Source: Sphingomonas jinjuensis (GTDB lineage Bacteria; Pseudomonadota; Alphaproteobacteria; Sphingomonadales; Sphingomonadaceae). Taken from it: a stretch of DNA of 64,000 nucleotides. A program made the position numbers and the translations under genes. Below the pieces are notes generated by a model. That model was given only the letters and a program-made list of their open reading frames with translations. It searched no databases and had not been told where the DNA came from. The stretch is from NCBI RefSeq assembly GCF_014197105.1, contig NZ_JACIEV010000008.1:124001-188000 (forward strand). The letters are read 5' to 3'. Positions 53,590 through 62,564 of the stretch are shown piece after piece (position 1 is the first letter of the stretch; each line of letters starts with the position of its first letter).

Positions 53590-54642
53590 ATGGCCACTGC
53601 CCCGATCCCGTCGCCGCTCGCCTATCCCTTCGGTGACGCCTTTCCTGCCACCGGCGCGCGGATGCGGGTGGCCGAGGGGATCGAGTGGGTGCGGATGCCG
53701 GTGCCGGGGCCGCTGCGCCATGTGAACTGCTGGCTGCTCGCCGACGAGGGCGGCGTCGCGGTGGTGGATACCGGGTTCAACACCGACGCGACGCGCGCGG
53801 CCTGGGGCCTGGCGCTGCCCGATGACAGCGCGGTGACCGGGGTCATCGGCACCCACATGCACCCCGATCACGTCGGCCTTGCCGGCTGGCTGTGCGAGCG
53901 CCACGGCTGCGGGCTGACGATGACGCGGGGCGAGTGGCTGACGCTCCGCATGCTCGTCGCCGATGCGAGCGAGGCGGTGCCCGAGGCGATGATCGCCTTA
54001 TGGCACGGCGCCGGATGGAGCGAGGCGGAGATCGAGGTGCCGCGGTCTCGCGGCTGGGCGCGGTTCCGCAGCATGGTGGCGCCGGTGCCGATGAGCTATC
54101 GCCGGATCGTCGACGGCGACCGGCTGACGGTGGGACGGACGACGTGGCGGATCGTCGTCGGGTCGGGGCACAGCCCCGAACACGCCTGCCTGCTCGACGA
54201 GGCGAACGGCGTGCTGATCGCGGGCGATCAGGTGCTGCCGCGGATCAGCCCCAACGTCTCGCTGGGCGTGACCGAGCCCGAAGCGGATCCGCTGGGCGAA
54301 TGGTTCGCCTCGATCGACAAGCTGCGTGGCCTGCCCGATGGGCTGCTGGTGCTGCCGGGGCACGGCGAGCCGTTCACCGGCCTCCACGCGCGCCTCGATG
54401 CGATGGAGGCGGAGCATCGCGCGCGGCTCGACGGCCTGGAAGCGCTGCTACGCATGGCGCCACGGCGCGCGGTCGACGCCTTCGCCACGTTGTTCAGCCG
54501 GCCAATCGGTGACGACATGCGCGGCATGGCAACGGGTGAGGCATTGGCACATCTGCGCCGGCTGGAAGTCGAAGGCCGGGCGCAGCGTGCGATGCAGGAT
54601 GGCGTGTGGTGGTGGCAGGTTTCCGGCTCACCTCTGGGGTGA
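53590..54642 (+). CDS. MBL-fold metallohydrolase
   Basis: 350 residues. The metal-binding THMHPDHVGLAG (HxHxDH) is present, with further ligands in VGSGHSPEHACLL, LIAGDQVLPR and LPGHGEPF. A C-terminal helical extension (about 270-340) resembles the winged-helix segment of LACTB2/GloB-like proteins. Substrate unknown; thioester or nucleotide hydrolysis is plausible. It ends inside the last codons of the opposing PepSY gene (15-base overlap). Confidence 0.88.
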   Translation: MATAPIPSPLAYPFGDAFPATGARMRVAEGIEWVRMPVPGPLRHVNCWLLADEGGVAVVDTGFNTDATRAAWGLALPDDSAVTGVIGTHMHPDHVGLAGWLCERHGCGLTMTRGEWLTLRMLVADASEAVPEAMIALWHGAGWSEAEIEVPRSRGWARFRSMVAPVPMSYRRIVDGDRLTVGRTTWRIVVGSGHSPEHACLLDEANGVLIAGDQVLPRISPNVSLGVTEPEADPLGEWFASIDKLRGLPDGLLVLPGHGEPFTGLHARLDAMEAEHRARLDGLEALLRMAPRRAVDAFATLFSRPIGDDMRGMATGEALAHLRRLEVEGRAQRAMQDGVWWWQVSGSPLG

Positions 54643-55977
54643 CGGGCGGGCCAGGCGCAATCCCAGCCAGCGGCTCGCGGGCGGAATTCGCCTGATCACC
54701 AGTCGCTCGACCAGCAGCACCGCGATCAGGCTCGCGCCGAACAGCGGCAGTGCCAGGCCGAGGGCGATGATGGCCACCCACAGCAGCCCGACTCGCCGTC
54801 GGCCGACGGGCGGCGCGCCGAGGACGCCCTGCGGTCGGCGCCGCCACCACAGCACGATGCTGCTGACCGACAGCATGACAAGACCGATCGCGGTCAGCAG
54901 GTTCACCAGCTGGTTGACCCAGCCGAACAGCTGCCCCTCGTGCGCCGCGACACCATAGCCGACGATCCGGTCGACGAGTTTGCGCTCGCCGAAATCGCGG
55001 CGCGTCAGCACCCGGCCGGTGGCGGCGTCGAGCGTCAGGTCGGTGCGGAGCGGCCGGTCGGCGGCGTCCGACTTGGCGGTCCAGGCGCCGCCCGGCGCGG
55101 TCGGAGGCGCAATCAGGACCGGGCCCGCGAGGCGTAGCGGCCTCACCGCCGCGACGATGCGGTCGAGCGCGGCGTAGGAGCCCTGCTGGTGCGCCATCGT
55201 CATGCCGCCGTGTTCGGCATGGTCGCCCATCATCGCCCGGGTCCCCGCATCGGCGGCGGCGCGGGTGCGCAGCTCGTCGGCGCGGCCGGTCGACCAGTCC
55301 TGGCGCGGGGCCTGCCCCTCGGCGACCGCGCGGATCGCCTTCAGGTAACTTCCCCAGCTCACCGCCCAAGGCAGGCCCGACAGCAGCAGCGCGAGCGCCG
55401 CGAACGACACCCACAGCCCCGTCACGGCATGCAGATCGCGCCAGAAGACGCGGGGCTGGCCGAGGCGCGGGTAAAGCGTGCCCGCCAACCCCCGCCCGCG
55501 CGGCCACCACAGGAACAGCCCGGTCAGGATCATGAGGATCGTCCACGACGCCGCCAGCTCGACAAGATACGACCCCAGCGGCCCCGCCAGCAGCTCGCCA
55601 TGCAGCCGGAAGACGATCCGCATCAGCCGCTGGTCCTCGGCGACCGTCTTCACCACGGTCAGCCGCTGCGGATCGACATAGACGCGCATCTCGCCCGCGC
55701 CGCGGCCCACCAGGATCTGCACCGCCTGCTCGCGCGTCGCGGGCAGCTGATAGCGGTGGAGCACCGAACCCGGCACCGCACGGACCGCGGTGGCCACCTG
55801 AGCGGACGGGGCCCCGTGCGGCGCGTCGGGTGCGGCGACATGCGCATAGGGTGCATCGATCATCGCCTCCACCTGCGGGCGGAAGAGATAGAAGGCACCG
55901 GTCAGCGACAGCCAGACGACGAAGGGCAGGCAGAACAGGCCAGCGTAAAAGTGCCAGCGGCGGATGTTCGCGTACAT
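54628..55977 (-). CDS. PepSY-domain inner-membrane protein, His/Met-rich
   Basis: 449 residues. Four or five helices (first: FYAGLFCLPFVVWLSLTGAFYLF; others near 190, 220, 360, 420) enclose PepSY-type segments (RVYVDPQRLTVVKTVAEDQR and DLTLDAATGRVLTRRDF). A His/Met-rich periplasmic loop, MMGDHAEHGGMTMAHQQ, is typical of copper-handling proteins. Its family (PepSY-TM) is encoded next to TonB receptors and often reduces or handles metals. It follows the receptor by two bases, so one operon. Confidence 0.88.
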   Translation of the reverse strand: MYANIRRWHFYAGLFCLPFVVWLSLTGAFYLFRPQVEAMIDAPYAHVAAPDAPHGAPSAQVATAVRAVPGSVLHRYQLPATREQAVQILVGRGAGEMRVYVDPQRLTVVKTVAEDQRLMRIVFRLHGELLAGPLGSYLVELAASWTILMILTGLFLWWPRGRGLAGTLYPRLGQPRVFWRDLHAVTGLWVSFAALALLLSGLPWAVSWGSYLKAIRAVAEGQAPRQDWSTGRADELRTRAAADAGTRAMMGDHAEHGGMTMAHQQGSYAALDRIVAAVRPLRLAGPVLIAPPTAPGGAWTAKSDAADRPLRTDLTLDAATGRVLTRRDFGERKLVDRIVGYGVAAHEGQLFGWVNQLVNLLTAIGLVMLSVSSIVLWWRRRPQGVLGAPPVGRRRVGLLWVAIIALGLALPLFGASLIAVLLVERLVIRRIPPASRWLGLRLARPSPQR

Positions 55978-55979
55978 CG

Positions 55980-58289
55980 TCAGAACCTCGACTTCACGCC
56001 GGCGAATACGGTGCGGGGCTGGCCCGCATAGACCGAGCCGGTGACGTTCGTCAGCGCGGCGCGATCGCCGCCCAGACTGTTCGCGATGATCGAGGCGGAG
56101 CCGACATAGGTCCGGTCGGTCAGGTTCTGGACGCTCGCGAACAGGCTCATGCGCCGCCACCATCCCGGCCCCGGTGGCGGATCGTAATGGAGGTTGACGT
56201 TCACCAGCGTGTAGGCGGGAACCGACAGCAGGTTGGCGTTGTCGATCGCATAGGCGGCGCGATGCGTCAGCTCGACGAAGCCGCCGATCCCCTGCGCGCT
56301 ACCCGACGGCTGGTCGTAGCCGAGGCGGACGTTGGCGAAGCTCGGCGCGACGCCGGGGATGGCGTTGCCGGCACGGTCGAACACGGCAGACCGGCCACCC
56401 GCGGTCAGCCGCTCGGCGAAGTCGGTGTAGTGGTGGTCGTTATAGCCATAGCTGAGCGCCAGCGACGTGCCCGACAGCGGTCGCCAGTTCAGCCCGGCCT
56501 CGACACCCCGATGCAGCGATCGCGGCGCGTTGGCGGTGTAGGCGAGCAGGTTGACCCCAGCCGACTGAGTGACCAGCTCGTCGCGGAACCACTCCTGATA
56601 GCCGGTCAGCTCGGCGGTCAGCGTCCGCCCGATCGTTACCTGCGCCCCCACGTCGACCCCGGTATTGCGCTGCGGGCGCAGCGCGGTGTTGTTGCCGGGC
56701 ACGCCGGCGGAGGTGACGAACAGGCTGCCTGCCTGCGGGATGCCATAGCCGGTGCCGACACGCGCATGCAGGCGGATAGCGTCGATCGCCTGCCATTGCA
56801 GCGACGCCTCGGGCGCGACGTTCCAGAAGCTGCGGTTCGCCGGGATCAGAGTGAGCGTCGCCGCGGCATTGGCGGGATAGGCATAGGCGGTCTGGCGGAC
56901 GTCGATCAGCGATCGTTCCGCGCCGATCCCGGCGACCAGCATCAGTCGCCGGGTCAGCGCCAACTCCTCGCGCGCCCGCAGCCCAAGGTTGCGGACGTCG
57001 CCGAACACCGTCTGCGTCGGTGCGCCGATGCCGTTGCGGCCGGCAGGTGTCTTGTTGAAGCTGTAGCTCTGGTTGTCGAGATAGCCGTAGAACACGCCCG
57101 CAAAGCCAGTCGCCGCCATGCCCGCGACCGTGCCGCGCCACGTCACGTCGCTCGACAGCTGATAACTGTCCAGCGTGCCCTTGAACGGCGTGCTGCCGGT
57201 CGGCTGGTTGACGACGCGACTGTCGAACGTCGCCTGCGTCCGCCAGGTCAGATTATCCGCCAGATCATGTTCCCAGCGCGCGCCCGCGATCGTCCGGCGG
57301 TCGTTGCGGGCAAGGTCGCCCTCCGCCGCGGTCTGCGCGATGCGCGCGCCGCTGACGCCGTTGACGAAGACCGAGATGGTGCCGCAGTCGGGCGCAGCGG
57401 TGGCGGCGCGCTCGCACCCCTGCTGATAGGGGTTGCGCAGATATTGCGCATAGGACAGCCGCGTCGACAGGCGGAACTCGCCTTCGTTGTAGATCAGCTT
57501 GGCGGTCAGCCGGTCGCGGCTGCCGATCGCCACCGTCGCCAGCGCGTTGATCGTGCCGGTCTGGTAGCCGGTGTGCCCGGTCGCGCCGTCGGCGCCGACC
57601 AGGCTGCCGAACAGGCTGTACTCATAGCCCGCGCCGGCATGGCCGATCGTCGCATAGACGTTGGCATAGCCGTATCCGCCGATGTCGGTGCCGACCTCGG
57701 CCCCCTGGATGTCGCGGCCGGCGCGGGTGCGGAAGTTGACCGCGCCGCCGAGCGCATAATTGCCGTAGCGTGCCGACGACGGGCCACGGACGACGTCGAC
57801 GGCGCCATAGGCGTGCGGGTCGGTCAGGTCGAAGCGGGCGAGGCCGTCGGGCTGGGTGACGGGGAAATCGTCCTCGAACACCTGGATGTTGCGCGCGCCG
57901 AAGCTTTGCCGCGCGTTCGAGCCGCGGATCGACACGCCGACGTCGCGCGGGCCGTTGCCCTGGATCACGACGACGCCGGGCGACAGCTTGACGAGATCGG
58001 CCACCGTGGTCGCGGGCGTGTTGCGCACGGCGGCGTCGGTGATCGTCGTCGTGGTCTGGCCGGTCAGCTTCGTCGTCAGCGACAGCGCGCGGGCGGTGAC
58101 GACGACGTCGCCGCTGGCGGCTGCAGTCGTTGCCAGCGACGTCGGCGCCTCGATGGCCGCCAGTTCGGCGTCGATCGCCGCGCGCTGGCGCAACAGGTCG
58201 GCACGACGCGCGGCGGCGTCATGGGACTGGGCCGCCGCGGGCATGGCCGCAGCGGTGGCGAGCAGGCTCGCCAGAAGATATCTGGTCAT
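55980..58289 (-). CDS. TonB-dependent receptor, probably for copper or another metal
   Basis: 769 residues: signal peptide (MTRYLLASLLATAAAMPAAAQ), a short helical segment (AAARRADLLRQRAAIDAELAAIE), then a plug (VVVTARALSLTTKL, SVIRG-like VSIRGSNARQSF, VDVVRGPSSARYGNYALGGAVNFRT) and a barrel ending VFAGVKSRF. Many residues resemble the FecA/OprC-type group. It lies in an operon with the PepSY protein and after a DUF2946 gene with a His cluster. Substrate inferred from neighbours only. Confidence 0.9.
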   Translation of the reverse strand: MTRYLLASLLATAAAMPAAAQSHDAAARRADLLRQRAAIDAELAAIEAPTSLATTAAASGDVVVTARALSLTTKLTGQTTTTITDAAVRNTPATTVADLVKLSPGVVVIQGNGPRDVGVSIRGSNARQSFGARNIQVFEDDFPVTQPDGLARFDLTDPHAYGAVDVVRGPSSARYGNYALGGAVNFRTRAGRDIQGAEVGTDIGGYGYANVYATIGHAGAGYEYSLFGSLVGADGATGHTGYQTGTINALATVAIGSRDRLTAKLIYNEGEFRLSTRLSYAQYLRNPYQQGCERAATAAPDCGTISVFVNGVSGARIAQTAAEGDLARNDRRTIAGARWEHDLADNLTWRTQATFDSRVVNQPTGSTPFKGTLDSYQLSSDVTWRGTVAGMAATGFAGVFYGYLDNQSYSFNKTPAGRNGIGAPTQTVFGDVRNLGLRAREELALTRRLMLVAGIGAERSLIDVRQTAYAYPANAAATLTLIPANRSFWNVAPEASLQWQAIDAIRLHARVGTGYGIPQAGSLFVTSAGVPGNNTALRPQRNTGVDVGAQVTIGRTLTAELTGYQEWFRDELVTQSAGVNLLAYTANAPRSLHRGVEAGLNWRPLSGTSLALSYGYNDHHYTDFAERLTAGGRSAVFDRAGNAIPGVAPSFANVRLGYDQPSGSAQGIGGFVELTHRAAYAIDNANLLSVPAYTLVNVNLHYDPPPGPGWWRRMSLFASVQNLTDRTYVGSASIIANSLGGDRAALTNVTGSVYAGQPRTVFAGVKSRF

Positions 58290-58349
58290 GATGAGTCCTT
58301 GCCGGCCCGCCGTGCGGCGGCCGGTCGCGTGTCGTCTGAGGGCGAAGGA

Positions 58350-58739
58350 TCAGACGAGCGCGGGCGGTGCTCTCAACGGCGGGCGCAGGCGCGCAGGCGA
58401 GCGCGGTGCCGCGATGACGACCAGCAGCAGCGCGAGAATCGCGATATAGGCCAGCGCCTCGGCAAGCAGCAGCGGATTGACGCCACCCAGTACCGGCAGC
58501 GCGAGATCGGCGAAGGCGCAGGGGCTTTGCGTCTGCGGCGCCGGCATGTGGTGGCCGCGGTGATGCATCGGCTTGGCGACGACCGGGCCATAGCCCGAGC
58601 ATTGCGCCAACGTGACGCGCCCCTGCTCGACCACCGGCATGAAACCCGCCGGCACCAGCACGCGCAGCAACAGCGTCGCGGCGAGAATCATCGCGGCGAG
58701 CGAGGGATGCTGTCGGGCGAAGGCGCCTAGCCGGGTCAC
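58350..58739 (-). CDS. DUF2946-like small membrane protein with a His cluster
   Basis: 129 residues, GTG start. A first helix (MILAATLLLRVLVPAGFMPV), a periplasmic loop with QCSGYGPVVAKPMHHRGHHMP and a following Cys (SPCAFADL), and a second helix (ALAYIAILALLLVVIAA). This Cys/His arrangement and the neighbours (TonB receptor, PepSY) match small copper-associated DUF2946 proteins. First of the three-gene cassette. Confidence 0.75.
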   Translation of the reverse strand: MTRLGAFARQHPSLAAMILAATLLLRVLVPAGFMPVVEQGRVTLAQCSGYGPVVAKPMHHRGHHMPAPQTQSPCAFADLALPVLGGVNPLLLAEALAYIAILALLLVVIAAPRSPARLRPPLRAPPALV

Positions 58740-58770
58740 GGTTGCGCGGTAGAGCGGGCGAGGCGCGGTG

Positions 58771-59253
58771 TCACGCCTCGACGTCGGCTCCGCGATCTTC
58801 GATCAGCGCTTTCGCCGTCGTGTAGCAATCGTCGATATGGGCGTTGCCCGCGGCGCGCAGGGCGGCGAAGCCGATGCCGGCGGCAATACCCTGGCCCAGG
58901 ATCGGCACGACCTTCGCCGCCGAGCCCGCCGCCAGCCGCACCCCGACCCGCTTCAGCATCGCGGCGGCGAGGCGGCGGGTGACGAAGCGGCCGATCAGCG
59001 AATTGCCGAGCCCCGCCGCCAATACCAATGCCCGTTGCGAGGCATGAGGCGGCATCGCGGCGATCGAATCGTGATCGAGGTCGAAGCGCTTGCTGATCGC
59101 GGGCAGCAGCGACGCCAGCAGCCCGACGTCGGCGGCGATGTCGACACCGGGGATCGGCACCATCGACGTTGCTGCCCCGGCCAGCGCGCGGCGGGCCACC
59201 ATGCGGCGCGCATCGGCGCGGGCGCGGTCGAGGTCGGCGAGGGTGCGGATCAT
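58771..59253 (-). CDS. Small helical membrane-associated protein, unknown
   Basis: 160 residues with hydrophobic Ala/Gly-rich helices (LAGAATSMVPIPGVDIAADVGLLASLLPAIS, VGVRLAAGSAAKVVPILGQGIAAGIGFAALRAAG). The pattern recalls DUF697/YcjF-type domains of GTPase partners, but no GTPase is nearby. Last gene of the XRE module B operon, nine bases after the 65-residue gene. Confidence 0.65.
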   Translation of the reverse strand: MIRTLADLDRARADARRMVARRALAGAATSMVPIPGVDIAADVGLLASLLPAISKRFDLDHDSIAAMPPHASQRALVLAAGLGNSLIGRFVTRRLAAAMLKRVGVRLAAGSAAKVVPILGQGIAAGIGFAALRAAGNAHIDDCYTTAKALIEDRGADVEA

Positions 59254-59262
59254 GGATCGGGT

Positions 59263-59460
59263 CTAGCCGATCGCCCGCACAGCGTCGAGCACGCGGCCAC
59301 CGGTCGCGATGCCGACCTGCACCAGCCGGCCATAGTGCCGCCAGGCGACGTCGGCGTCGATCGGCGGGGCCGGCAGCGTCGTCGGCATCGATGGCGCCAG
59401 CTGGAGCGACAGGGCGAGCATGAAGGCCGTCGCATCAAAGCCTTTGTCGGTGCGGATCAT
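59263..59460 (-). CDS. 65-residue protein of unknown function
   Basis: MIRTDKGFDATAF, one short hydrophobic stretch (MLALSLQLAPSM), then an amphipathic C-terminus (YGRLVQVGIATGGRVLDAVRAIG). It starts one base after the XRE stop codon and is followed nine bases later by the 160-residue gene, so it fits the module B operon. No homology recognised. Confidence 0.55.
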   Translation of the reverse strand: MIRTDKGFDATAFMLALSLQLAPSMPTTLPAPPIDADVAWRHYGRLVQVGIATGGRVLDAVRAIG

Positions 59461-59461
59461 G

Positions 59462-59665
59462 TCATTGCTCCTTCGAAGGGCTGACGAACACGTCTTCGAT
59501 CGGCAAGCCGAACAGCTCGGCGATCTTGAAGGCGAGGGGCAGCGAGGGGTCGTAGCGGCCGGTCTCGATCGCATTGACGCTCTGGCGGCTGACCTCCAGC
59601 TGCTCGGCGAGATCCTGTTGCGACCAGCTTCGCTCGGCGCGCAGGACGCGGAGGCGGTTGTTCAT
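59462..59665 (-). CDS. Small XRE-family regulator (module B)
   Basis: 67 residues: NNRLRVLRAERSWSQQDLAEQLEVSRQSVNAIETGRYDPSLPLAFKIAELFGLPIEDVF, the compact YgzD/YozG-like helix-turn-helix. It overlaps the stop of the membrane-protein gene (ATGA), as in module A (38079). The two proteins share the SRxxxNxxExG recognition region with different contacting residues. Confidence 0.92.
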   Translation of the reverse strand: MNNRLRVLRAERSWSQQDLAEQLEVSRQSVNAIETGRYDPSLPLAFKIAELFGLPIEDVFVSPSKEQ

Positions 59666-60093
59666 GGCCGCGAACCCCACCGATTGATGAGCCCGCACAA
59701 TCCTTGAGAAAGGCCGAGGCCGATCGCCCACAGCGGAAAGACGAACCAGGCGGGAATGTGCGCAACGACGCCGCCCTGTTCCAGAAAGCCCCATACGGTG
59801 CCAAAGGCCAGCACCAGCCCGGTGCCGCCCAGTGCGCCGATGATCGCGCGCATGCGAACATACTCGTCGGTTTCCTCGATCAGATAGAGGCCGACGGCAG
59901 CGATGGCGACGAGCAGCGGCAGTGCCGGTGCGATCGACAGGGCGATCAGCGTCACGCCGTCGACCCGATGACCGTCGATCAGGCTGCTCGATACGGGGAT
60001 GACCAGCGAATAGACCACCATGGCAGGCAGAAACCGCCACATGTAGCGACGCTGCGCCCCATTCATCTTCTCCCCACGCTTGGACGTAAACAT
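59662..60093 (-). CDS. Small four-helix membrane protein of XRE module B
   Basis: 143 residues. Basic N-terminus, then helices at about 18-38 (MWRFLPAMVVYSLVIPVSSSL), 48-68, 85-105 and 115-135, with EETDEYVRMRAI in the central loop. AAGGAGG lies six bases before the chosen ATG; an ATG nine codons on also has GGGGAG. The four-helix plan and pairing match module A, though the sequences are distant. Confidence 0.85.
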   Translation of the reverse strand: MFTSKRGEKMNGAQRRYMWRFLPAMVVYSLVIPVSSSLIDGHRVDGVTLIALSIAPALPLLVAIAAVGLYLIEETDEYVRMRAIIGALGGTGLVLAFGTVWGFLEQGGVVAHIPAWFVFPLWAIGLGLSQGLCGLINRWGSRP

Positions 60094-60114
60094 CCTGACC
60101 TCCTTCGACTCAGT

Positions 60115-60164
60115 GTGAAGGAGGCTTTACATGGAAAGCAGGCTTTACGTCAAGCCTCCTTTAC
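60115..60164. promoter_or_regulatory. Three tandem 16-bp operators of XRE module B
   Basis: GTGAAGGAGGCTTTAC (60115-60130), GGAAAGCAGGCTTTAC (60133-60148) and GTCAAGCCTCCTTTAC (60149-60164). One arm is CTTTAC in all three; the other departs from its mirror by one base each time. Centres are 18 and 16 bp apart. They lie immediately before the operon, and the outermost overlaps the stop codon of the Mpl-like gene. Confidence 0.72.
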
Positions 60165-61567
60165 GTTTTGTCGTGCAGCCTTTGCAGCATATCTGCTGCC
60201 AAGACGCTTAGGGTGTCGTCGCGGGCACCCATCAGGATCACACGATCGCCGGCGCGCGCCTCGGCGAGCAGCGCGTCGGCAGCAGCGGCGCGGTCGGCGA
60301 TGTGGCGGGCGTCGGCGCCGCGTGCGCGCAGGTCGGCGACGATGTCGGCGCTGGTCACCTCGCGCGAGACGGTGCCGCCGAGATAGACCGGATCGGGCAG
60401 GACCAGGACGTCGCCGGTCGCCAGCCGCGCGGCGAGGCTGTCGACCAGTTCGTGGCGCATGACCTTCAGCGGGCCATAGCCGTGCGGCTGGAACAAGATC
60501 AGCAGCCGACCGGGAAAGGCGTGGAGCGTGTCGAGCGTCGCGGCGATCTTGTCGGGGTTGTGGCCAAAATCGTCGATGACGGCGACGCCGCCCGCCTCGC
60601 CGACCAGCTCGAACCGGCGCTTCAGGCCGACGAACGTCTCCACCGCCGCCGCCGCCTCGGCCAGCGGGACGCCGGCGGCGACGCACGCACCGACCGCGGC
60701 GAGCGCATTCGAGACGTTGTGGCGACCCGGCACCGACAGGCGGACGCGGCGGGTGTCGCCGTTCGCCGTCAGGTCGAACGCGATGGCGAAGGGCTCGGGC
60801 GACAGGTTGGACGCCGTCAGGTCCGCGGGCGCATCGATCGCAAAACGAGTGACGCGGGTCAGGTCGGCGAGCAGCGCCGCGGTCTCGGCGTCACCGGCGT
60901 TGGCGACGACATGGTCCGCATGGCCCGCGAAATCCGCAAACAGGCGGCGTAGCTCGGCAAGATCGAGGTGATCGAGGCTGACGTTGTTGAGCACCGCGAC
61001 GCGCGGGCGGTACAGCGCGATCGACCGGTCGCTTTCGTCGACCTCGCTGACGAACGCCTCGCCGCCGCCGACCAGCGCGCTGGCGAAGGGTGCGTCGTCC
61101 GCGACGAAATTCTTCATCACCGCGCCGTTCATCACCGTCGGGTCGCGGCCGACGGCGTGGAGGATGGTGCCGATCATGCCGGTGACGGTCGACTTGCCGC
61201 TGGTGCCAGCGACGCCGATCGGCAGCGCCGCCTGGTTGAACAGCGTCGCCAGCAGCTCGGCGCGCGACAGGCGGGGGCAGCCCAGCGCCTCGGCGCGGAC
61301 CATGTCGGGCACCGTCTTCTCGACCGCGGCCGAGGCGACCAGCGTCTGCTCGGCCGAGACGAGGCCGCTGCCGTCCTGCGAATGGAGGCGAATGCCAAGC
61401 GCGCGCAGCGCATCGAACTTGGCGGGAACGCGCCCCTGGTCGAGCCCGCGATCCGACCCCTCGACCACGGCGCCGCGCGCGTTGAGGATCATCGCCAGCG
61501 GCATCATGCCCGATCCGCCGATACCGACCAGGAAGAAGCGTTTGCCGCGAAGGTTGCCGTCCGTCAT
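60161..61567 (-). CDS. mpl: Mur ligase, Mpl-like (murein-peptide recycling) or MurC-like
   Basis: 468 residues. [19 protein letters not shown] in the N-terminal Rossmann domain, the ATP loop [45 protein letters not shown], then [15 protein letters not shown] and [10 protein letters not shown]. This is the MurC/Mpl branch; canonical MurC has GTHGKTTT and DDYGHHP, so this is a divergent member. It is opposite an LD-carboxypeptidase gene, which favours Mpl, the ligase that attaches recycled tripeptide to UDP-MurNAc. Assignment as Mpl is inference. Confidence 0.75.
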   Translation of the reverse strand: MTDGNLRGKRFFLVGIGGSGMMPLAMILNARGAVVEGSDRGLDQGRVPAKFDALRALGIRLHSQDGSGLVSAEQTLVASAAVEKTVPDMVRAEALGCPRLSRAELLATLFNQAALPIGVAGTSGKSTVTGMIGTILHAVGRDPTVMNGAVMKNFVADDAPFASALVGGGEAFVSEVDESDRSIALYRPRVAVLNNVSLDHLDLAELRRLFADFAGHADHVVANAGDAETAALLADLTRVTRFAIDAPADLTASNLSPEPFAIAFDLTANGDTRRVRLSVPGRHNVSNALAAVGACVAAGVPLAEAAAAVETFVGLKRRFELVGEAGGVAVIDDFGHNPDKIAATLDTLHAFPGRLLILFQPHGYGPLKVMRHELVDSLAARLATGDVLVLPDPVYLGGTVSREVTSADIVADLRARGADARHIADRAAAADALLAEARAGDRVILMGARDDTLSVLAADMLQRLHDKT

Positions 61568-61621
61568 GGCGGCGCGCTATCGGCGCTTTCCAGAGCACGG
61601 GCAAGCGAGCGGGGTTGAGCG

Positions 61622-62437
61622 ATGAAGATCGGCGTGGTGGCCCCCGCAAGCCTGGGCAACAAGGATGCCGAGGCGCCGTTTCTGGCCTTTGCGGCGATCG
61701 CCTATCCCGATGTCGACGTGGTGGTGCATCCGCAATGCTGGATGACCGACGGGCATTTCGCGGGATCGGACCAGGTGCGCGCCGACGCCTTCCTGGAATT
61801 CGCCAACGATGCGGCGTTCGATGCGATCTGGTTCCTGCGCGGCGGCTATGGATCGAACCGTATCCTGCCGATGGTGATGCCCAGACTGGGGCCGGCGGCG
61901 AACCACAAGATGTACGTCGGCTATTCGGACATGGGCTTCCTGCTTGGCGCGCTCTACGCACGGCGGATCGGGCGGCCGTGCCATGGACCGATGGCGACCG
62001 AGATCCGGCGCAGGAACGGCGACCAGACGATCGCCCGTTCGCTCGGCTGGATGGCGCGGGGCGATCGTCAGGGGCTGGAGCCGGGGCTCGACGGGCGGCC
62101 GGCGGCGGCGTTCAACCTGTCGATCCTGACCGCGCTGATCGGCACGCCCTATCTGCCCGACCTGACCGATCATGTGCTGATCGTCGAGGAAGTGTCGGAA
62201 CAGCTCTATGCCGTCGACCGGATGCTGTGGACGATGAGCCACGCCACGCAGCTGAAGGGCATCGCCGGGGTGCGGCTGGGCGCGGTGTCGGACGTGCCCG
62301 ATAACGTGCCCGCCTGGGGCGAGACGCTGGAATATATGATGCAGCGCTGGTGCGGCGAGATGGGGGTGCCGTATCTGGGGCGGGCCGAGATCGGCCATAC
62401 CCAGTCGAACCGCGTGGTGCCGTTCGGGCTGGTGTGA
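61622..62437 (+). CDS. ldcA: Muramoyltetrapeptide (LD-)carboxypeptidase, S66 family
   Basis: 271 residues. MKIGVVAPASLGN, RADAFLEFANDAAFDAIWFLRGGYGSNRILP and the nucleophile Ser102 in VGYSDMGFL are typical of LdcA; ILIVEEVSEQLYAVDRM holds the Glu and His site is in GHTQSNRVVPFG. It removes the terminal D-Ala from murein tetrapeptides in the cytoplasm (no signal peptide). It starts 54 bases from the Mpl-like gene in the opposite direction. Confidence 0.9.
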   Translation: MKIGVVAPASLGNKDAEAPFLAFAAIAYPDVDVVVHPQCWMTDGHFAGSDQVRADAFLEFANDAAFDAIWFLRGGYGSNRILPMVMPRLGPAANHKMYVGYSDMGFLLGALYARRIGRPCHGPMATEIRRRNGDQTIARSLGWMARGDRQGLEPGLDGRPAAAFNLSILTALIGTPYLPDLTDHVLIVEEVSEQLYAVDRMLWTMSHATQLKGIAGVRLGAVSDVPDNVPAWGETLEYMMQRWCGEMGVPYLGRAEIGHTQSNRVVPFGLV

Positions 62438-62449
62438 GCTATTGAAAAG

Positions 62450-62547
62450 CCCCTCCCCTTCAGGGGAGGGGTTGGGGTGGGGCAGCCGCAGGCGATGTGC
62501 TCTGCGAAACATCCCCCACCCCTTGCCCCTCCCCTGAAGGGGAGGGG
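62450..62547. repeat. Paired-hairpin GC-rich repeat after ldcA
   Basis: Ends are CCCCTCCCCTTCAGGGGAGG and CCCTCCCCTGAAGGGGAGGG, with GGTTGGGGTGGGG / CCCCACCCCTTG inverted inside and an AGCCGCAGGC hairpin on one side. It fills the convergent gap between ldcA and the barrel-protein gene and may terminate both. Confidence 0.8.
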
Positions 62548-62564
62548 TTCGGAAGGCGTATCGC

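Noticed and set aside
55830..58730. 966-residue plus-strand open frame across the second TonB receptor and PepSY genes
   Set aside because: Antisense shadow, high Arg/Gly content; the minus-strand receptor and PepSY proteins are unambiguous.
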